A DNA stretch of 55,314 bases, taken from positions 1-55,314 of the forward strand of contig JABDHD010000012.1 in NCBI GenBank assembly GCA_013285685.1, written 5' to 3'. This DNA is from Bacteroidota bacterium. Its GTDB lineage: Bacteria; Bacteroidota; Bacteroidia; Sphingobacteriales; Sphingobacteriaceae. Under the pieces are notes generated by a model. That model was not told where the DNA came from, made no database searches, and saw only the letters and a program-made list of their open reading frames with translations. The translations under genes and the position numbers were made by a program. Shown here in pieces: positions 53,002 through 55,314 of this stretch. How positions within the stretch are numbered: the first letter of the stretch is position 1; the number at the start of each line of letters is the position of its first letter.

Positions 53002-54333
53002 TTGAAATTACAAACCAAACTTACGCTGTTCAACACTCTTTCAAAGCTGGTGATTGCAACCATTTTTGTGTTGCTATTGCCCGTGCTCATCAAGGCCATC
53101 AACCAGCACTATAGCGATAGCCGCGTGCTGAAACAAAAGGCAAAGTTGCTGCAGATCATCAAAACGCAGGGGATAAAAAGTTATATACAACCCGGAGAAA
53201 CCCAGGCGGGCTATTATACTCCCCTTAAGGAAGACTATGTAAGCTTCCACCTTGACACAACGACAGAAGACATCGACACCATACAAAACGAAAAACGTAT
53301 CCTGCAGGGTGATACGATAGATTACCGAATTCTTAGTCATACTTTCAAGGCGGATAATAAAAAATACTTGTTAGAGATTGCCACCAGCCTGGATGCCATT
53401 AATGAAACCACCGGACCTTTTCAGAGTATCGCGTTTGCCGTATTGGTAGGGATGATCCTCCTTACTATCCTGGCCGATCAGCTCTATTCCAATTACGTTC
53501 TGAGGCCATTGGGACAAATCATTAAAACGAAGCTGATCAGCCATAAATTCCCAAATTTCGGCTCGTACAAGAAGGTCGAAACGAGTACTTCCGATTTTGA
53601 ATACCTCGACATCAGTATTCATAAAATGATTAAAACGATCGAGAATACCTTTCAAAAAGAGCGTGAATTTATCTCGAATGCGTCGCACGAATTGATGACG
53701 CCGATATCTATCCTGCAGTCGAAGATTGAAAACATGTTTGAGCAGGAGGACATTGCCGACGAACTGAAGGCCCGCCTGCTGGAGATGCTGCGCATACTTA
53801 ACCGGTTAAAAAGTATCACCAAAACCCTGCTGCTGATCTCGCAGATCGAAAATGAGCAGTTCTTAAAGGAAGACAGCATACCCCTGCGGCAATTGATGCA
53901 GGAGATTTACGACGAGATATCCATCCGCCTGCAGGATAAAAATATCAGCTACACAACTGACATTCCTGAAAGCCTGTTGTTGATTCATGTGAACAAATTC
54001 CTGCTATTCAATCTTTTTTTTAACCTGATTAATAACGCTATAAAGTATAACCACGAGGATGGTGAGATAAAGGTAGTGGCATCACGCGAAAACAATACCT
54101 GGGTGGTGCGGATCATCGATAGCGGCATCGGCATCAGCGCTGAAGACCTCCCTTTTATTTTTAACCGGTTTAAAAAACTCAGGGCTTCGTTAAAACAGGA
54201 TAGCTTTGGGCTTGGATTACCCATTGTACAGTCGATAGCGGCATTTCACGAAATAAGGATCGAGGTACAGTCGGAGAAGGAAAAGGGGAGCATTTTTAAG
54301 CTGATTATGCCGGATTTTCTAATCAAAATTTAA
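53002..54333 (+). CDS. Sensor histidine kinase
   Basis: This 443-residue membrane kinase has two membrane helices (about 14-33 and 133-153) enclosing a periplasmic sensor of about 100 residues. A short linker follows, then a HisKA with H229 in SNASHELMTPIS and a HATPase with N box LFFNLINNAIKYN, DSGIGIS and SFGLGLPIV. The start is a TTG at 53002, three bases after the regulator stop; no early ATG would keep the first helix. The sensor part has no family I recognise, so the signal is unknown. Confidence 0.93.
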   Translation: MKLQTKLTLFNTLSKLVIATIFVLLLPVLIKAINQHYSDSRVLKQKAKLLQIIKTQGIKSYIQPGETQAGYYTPLKEDYVSFHLDTTTEDIDTIQNEKRILQGDTIDYRILSHTFKADNKKYLLEIATSLDAINETTGPFQSIAFAVLVGMILLTILADQLYSNYVLRPLGQIIKTKLISHKFPNFGSYKKVETSTSDFEYLDISIHKMIKTIENTFQKEREFISNASHELMTPISILQSKIENMFEQEDIADELKARLLEMLRILNRLKSITKTLLLISQIENEQFLKEDSIPLRQLMQEIYDEISIRLQDKNISYTTDIPESLLLIHVNKFLLFNLFFNLINNAIKYNHEDGEIKVVASRENNTWVVRIIDSGIGISAEDLPFIFNRFKKLRASLKQDSFGLGLPIVQSIAAFHEIRIEVQSEKEKGSIFKLIMPDFLIKI

Positions 54334-54540
54334 TGTTGCGTTCCGGTATCAAGGCCCGTATTTTGGGTATAGATTTTGTTTGACATTTGTTACAAATAAA
54401 AACGCAAAATCGCCGTATTTTTAACCTGTCGAATTAAACCATTTGCCGGTTTTTGGGTCTAATGATCAGTTAATGGAAAGTTTTAGGTAGCTATAATACT
54501 TAAAACGGTGAAGCGGAGTTAATTAGTTTTTAATAAAAAT

Positions 54541-55314
54541 ATGAAAAGGATTTATAAATATGCATGCGGTTTGTTTTTAACCGGCATGCTTTCCATCCTG
54601 GTAGTTGGCACGGCCAGCGCCCAGCGTGGCGGACACGGCGGCGGCGGTGGTGGCATCGGCTTCCACGGCAGCAGCGGAATGTCGGGCGGGGGACGGTCAT
54701 ATGCCTCCGGAGTACGCACATCCACCGGCTATAGGGGTTCAGGCGCTTATGGCGTTTCAGCCGTACGTTCAGGCAGAGGTTACTTTGCAGGCGCCGGTTA
54801 TCGGCCGGGAGCATTTTACCGCCCGGGCTTCGGCTATTACGGTTACCCGCACATCGGGTTTTATTTAGGGTTTTTGCCATTTGGCTATTACCCGTTTTAC
54901 TGGGGATCGGGCCTGTTTTATTACTATAACGGTATTTTTTACAGCCCGTATGATAACGGTGGCTACCAGGTAGTCACCCCGCCGCTCGGCGCGGCAGTGC
55001 CAAGCTTGCCTGAAGGGGCTACCCCCATAAAAATAGACGGTATACAATATTACGAGGCCAGCGGCGTATACTATAAAGTTGTGGTTGACGACAAAGGGAA
55101 AACCATGTATGTGGTTGCAGGCCGCGATGGCGTATTGAATACCGATAACAGCGCGACCGACCCCAATGCCAGCGTGGCTATGCCAAAGGTTGGCGATATG
55201 GTAAACCAGTTGCCCGACGATTGCCACAAGGTAATTTTAAACGGCAAACATTATTTTGTTTCGCCGGACGGCATCTACTACGAAAAGGTAACCGATCCAA
55301 ACGGCAACCCGGCT
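54541..55314 (+). CDS. DUF6515-type secreted protein, partial (runs off window end)
   Basis: The frame is open from the ATG at 54541 to the last base (258 codons visible). A signal peptide (about 1-27, LFLTGMLSILVVGTASAQ) is followed by a Gly/Ser/Arg-rich stretch, then an aromatic Gly/Tyr/Phe/Pro-rich stretch (about 80-135, GYYGYPHIGFYLGFLPFGYY). A domain with YQVVTPPLGAAVPSLPEGA and repeated G..YY units (IDGIQYYEASGVYYKVVV) matches DUF6515. The last part repeats the theme (LNGKHYFVSPDGIYYEKV). The role is unknown; it is exported and probably envelope-associated. The preceding 207 bases should contain its promoter. Confidence 0.82.
   Translation, partial: MKRIYKYACGLFLTGMLSILVVGTASAQRGGHGGGGGGIGFHGSSGMSGGGRSYASGVRTSTGYRGSGAYGVSAVRSGRGYFAGAGYRPGAFYRPGFGYYGYPHIGFYLGFLPFGYYPFYWGSGLFYYYNGIFYSPYDNGGYQVVTPPLGAAVPSLPEGATPIKIDGIQYYEASGVYYKVVVDDKGKTMYVVAGRDGVLNTDNSATDPNASVAMPKVGDMVNQLPDDCHKVILNGKHYFVSPDGIYYEKVTDPNGNPA

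Noticed and set aside
54530..55227. Two minus-strand frames opposite the DUF6515 gene
   Set aside because: They are shadows of a Gly/Tyr-rich coding frame with a clear signal peptide on the + strand.

Overview
The window looks like a chromosomal segment from a Bacteroidota soil-type bacterium, most likely family Sphingobacteriaceae (Mucilaginibacter or Pedobacter relatives). The reasons are a SusC/SusD pair with a DUF1735 lipoprotein, a two-component-regulator-propeller kinase, a DUF6515 protein, few Shine-Dalgarno sequences before genes, several TTG starts, and a TAnnTTTG-type -7 promoter element before prfA. No rRNA, tRNA, CRISPR array, transposase or integrase was seen. The genus is an inference.

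Region 1 (1-27217, all + strand) is an extracellular contractile injection system (eCIS, Afp/PVC/MAC type). In order it encodes a DUF4255 cap/terminator (Afp16-like), an unrecognised 373-aa protein, one large sheath, two tube proteins, a 59-aa Afp6-like protein at 5207-5386, a LysM tube/hub adaptor (Afp7), a VgrG-like spike (Afp8), a PAAR tip (Afp10), a gp25-like wedge (Afp9), two large baseplate proteins (Afp11 and Afp12), a 980-aa protein in the fibre position, a tape-measure protein (Afp14), the AAA+ ATPase (Afp15) and a 1266-aa DUF4157 effector candidate. The effector candidate carries an HNH-like motif inside an AT-richer central module. A PGRP-type amidase with an SH3b domain and a four-helix membrane protein follow; they could be the release or anchoring functions. 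A 15-bp direct repeat with 22-bp period lies upstream of the operon.

Region 2 (27291-37431, mostly - strand) holds regulators and small stress-type proteins. These are a signal-peptide relic, a secreted hypothetical, a membrane-anchored DUF4440 protein, two paralogous secreted NTF2-like proteins flanking a YciI(DGPF)-ECF42 sigma factor pair, a propeller histidine kinase with its LuxR-type regulator, and a VOC protein translationally coupled to an AraC regulator.

Region 3 (37673-44114, + strand) is a SusC/SusD/DUF1735 nutrient-uptake operon with a good terminator and no carbohydrate-active enzyme. It is followed by a truncated, frameshifted alcohol dehydrogenase pseudogene.

Region 4 (44193-48149) is a probable oxygen-response module. 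It contains a FixL-like PAS histidine kinase that keeps all the haem-pocket residues, a response regulator fused to a CRP/FNR-type DNA-binding module, a D-lactate-type dehydrogenase downstream, and a divergent coiled-coil protein. The shared intergenic region has four FNR-like dyads (TGAY-N4-RTCA). Next to it is a nested inverted repeat of about 270 bp.

Region 5 (48540-55314, + strand) has prfA, a degenerate ApbE-like protein, a Lys/Pro-rich anchored protein, a probable outer-membrane protein, an OmpR-type two-component pair, and a DUF6515 protein that runs off the window end.
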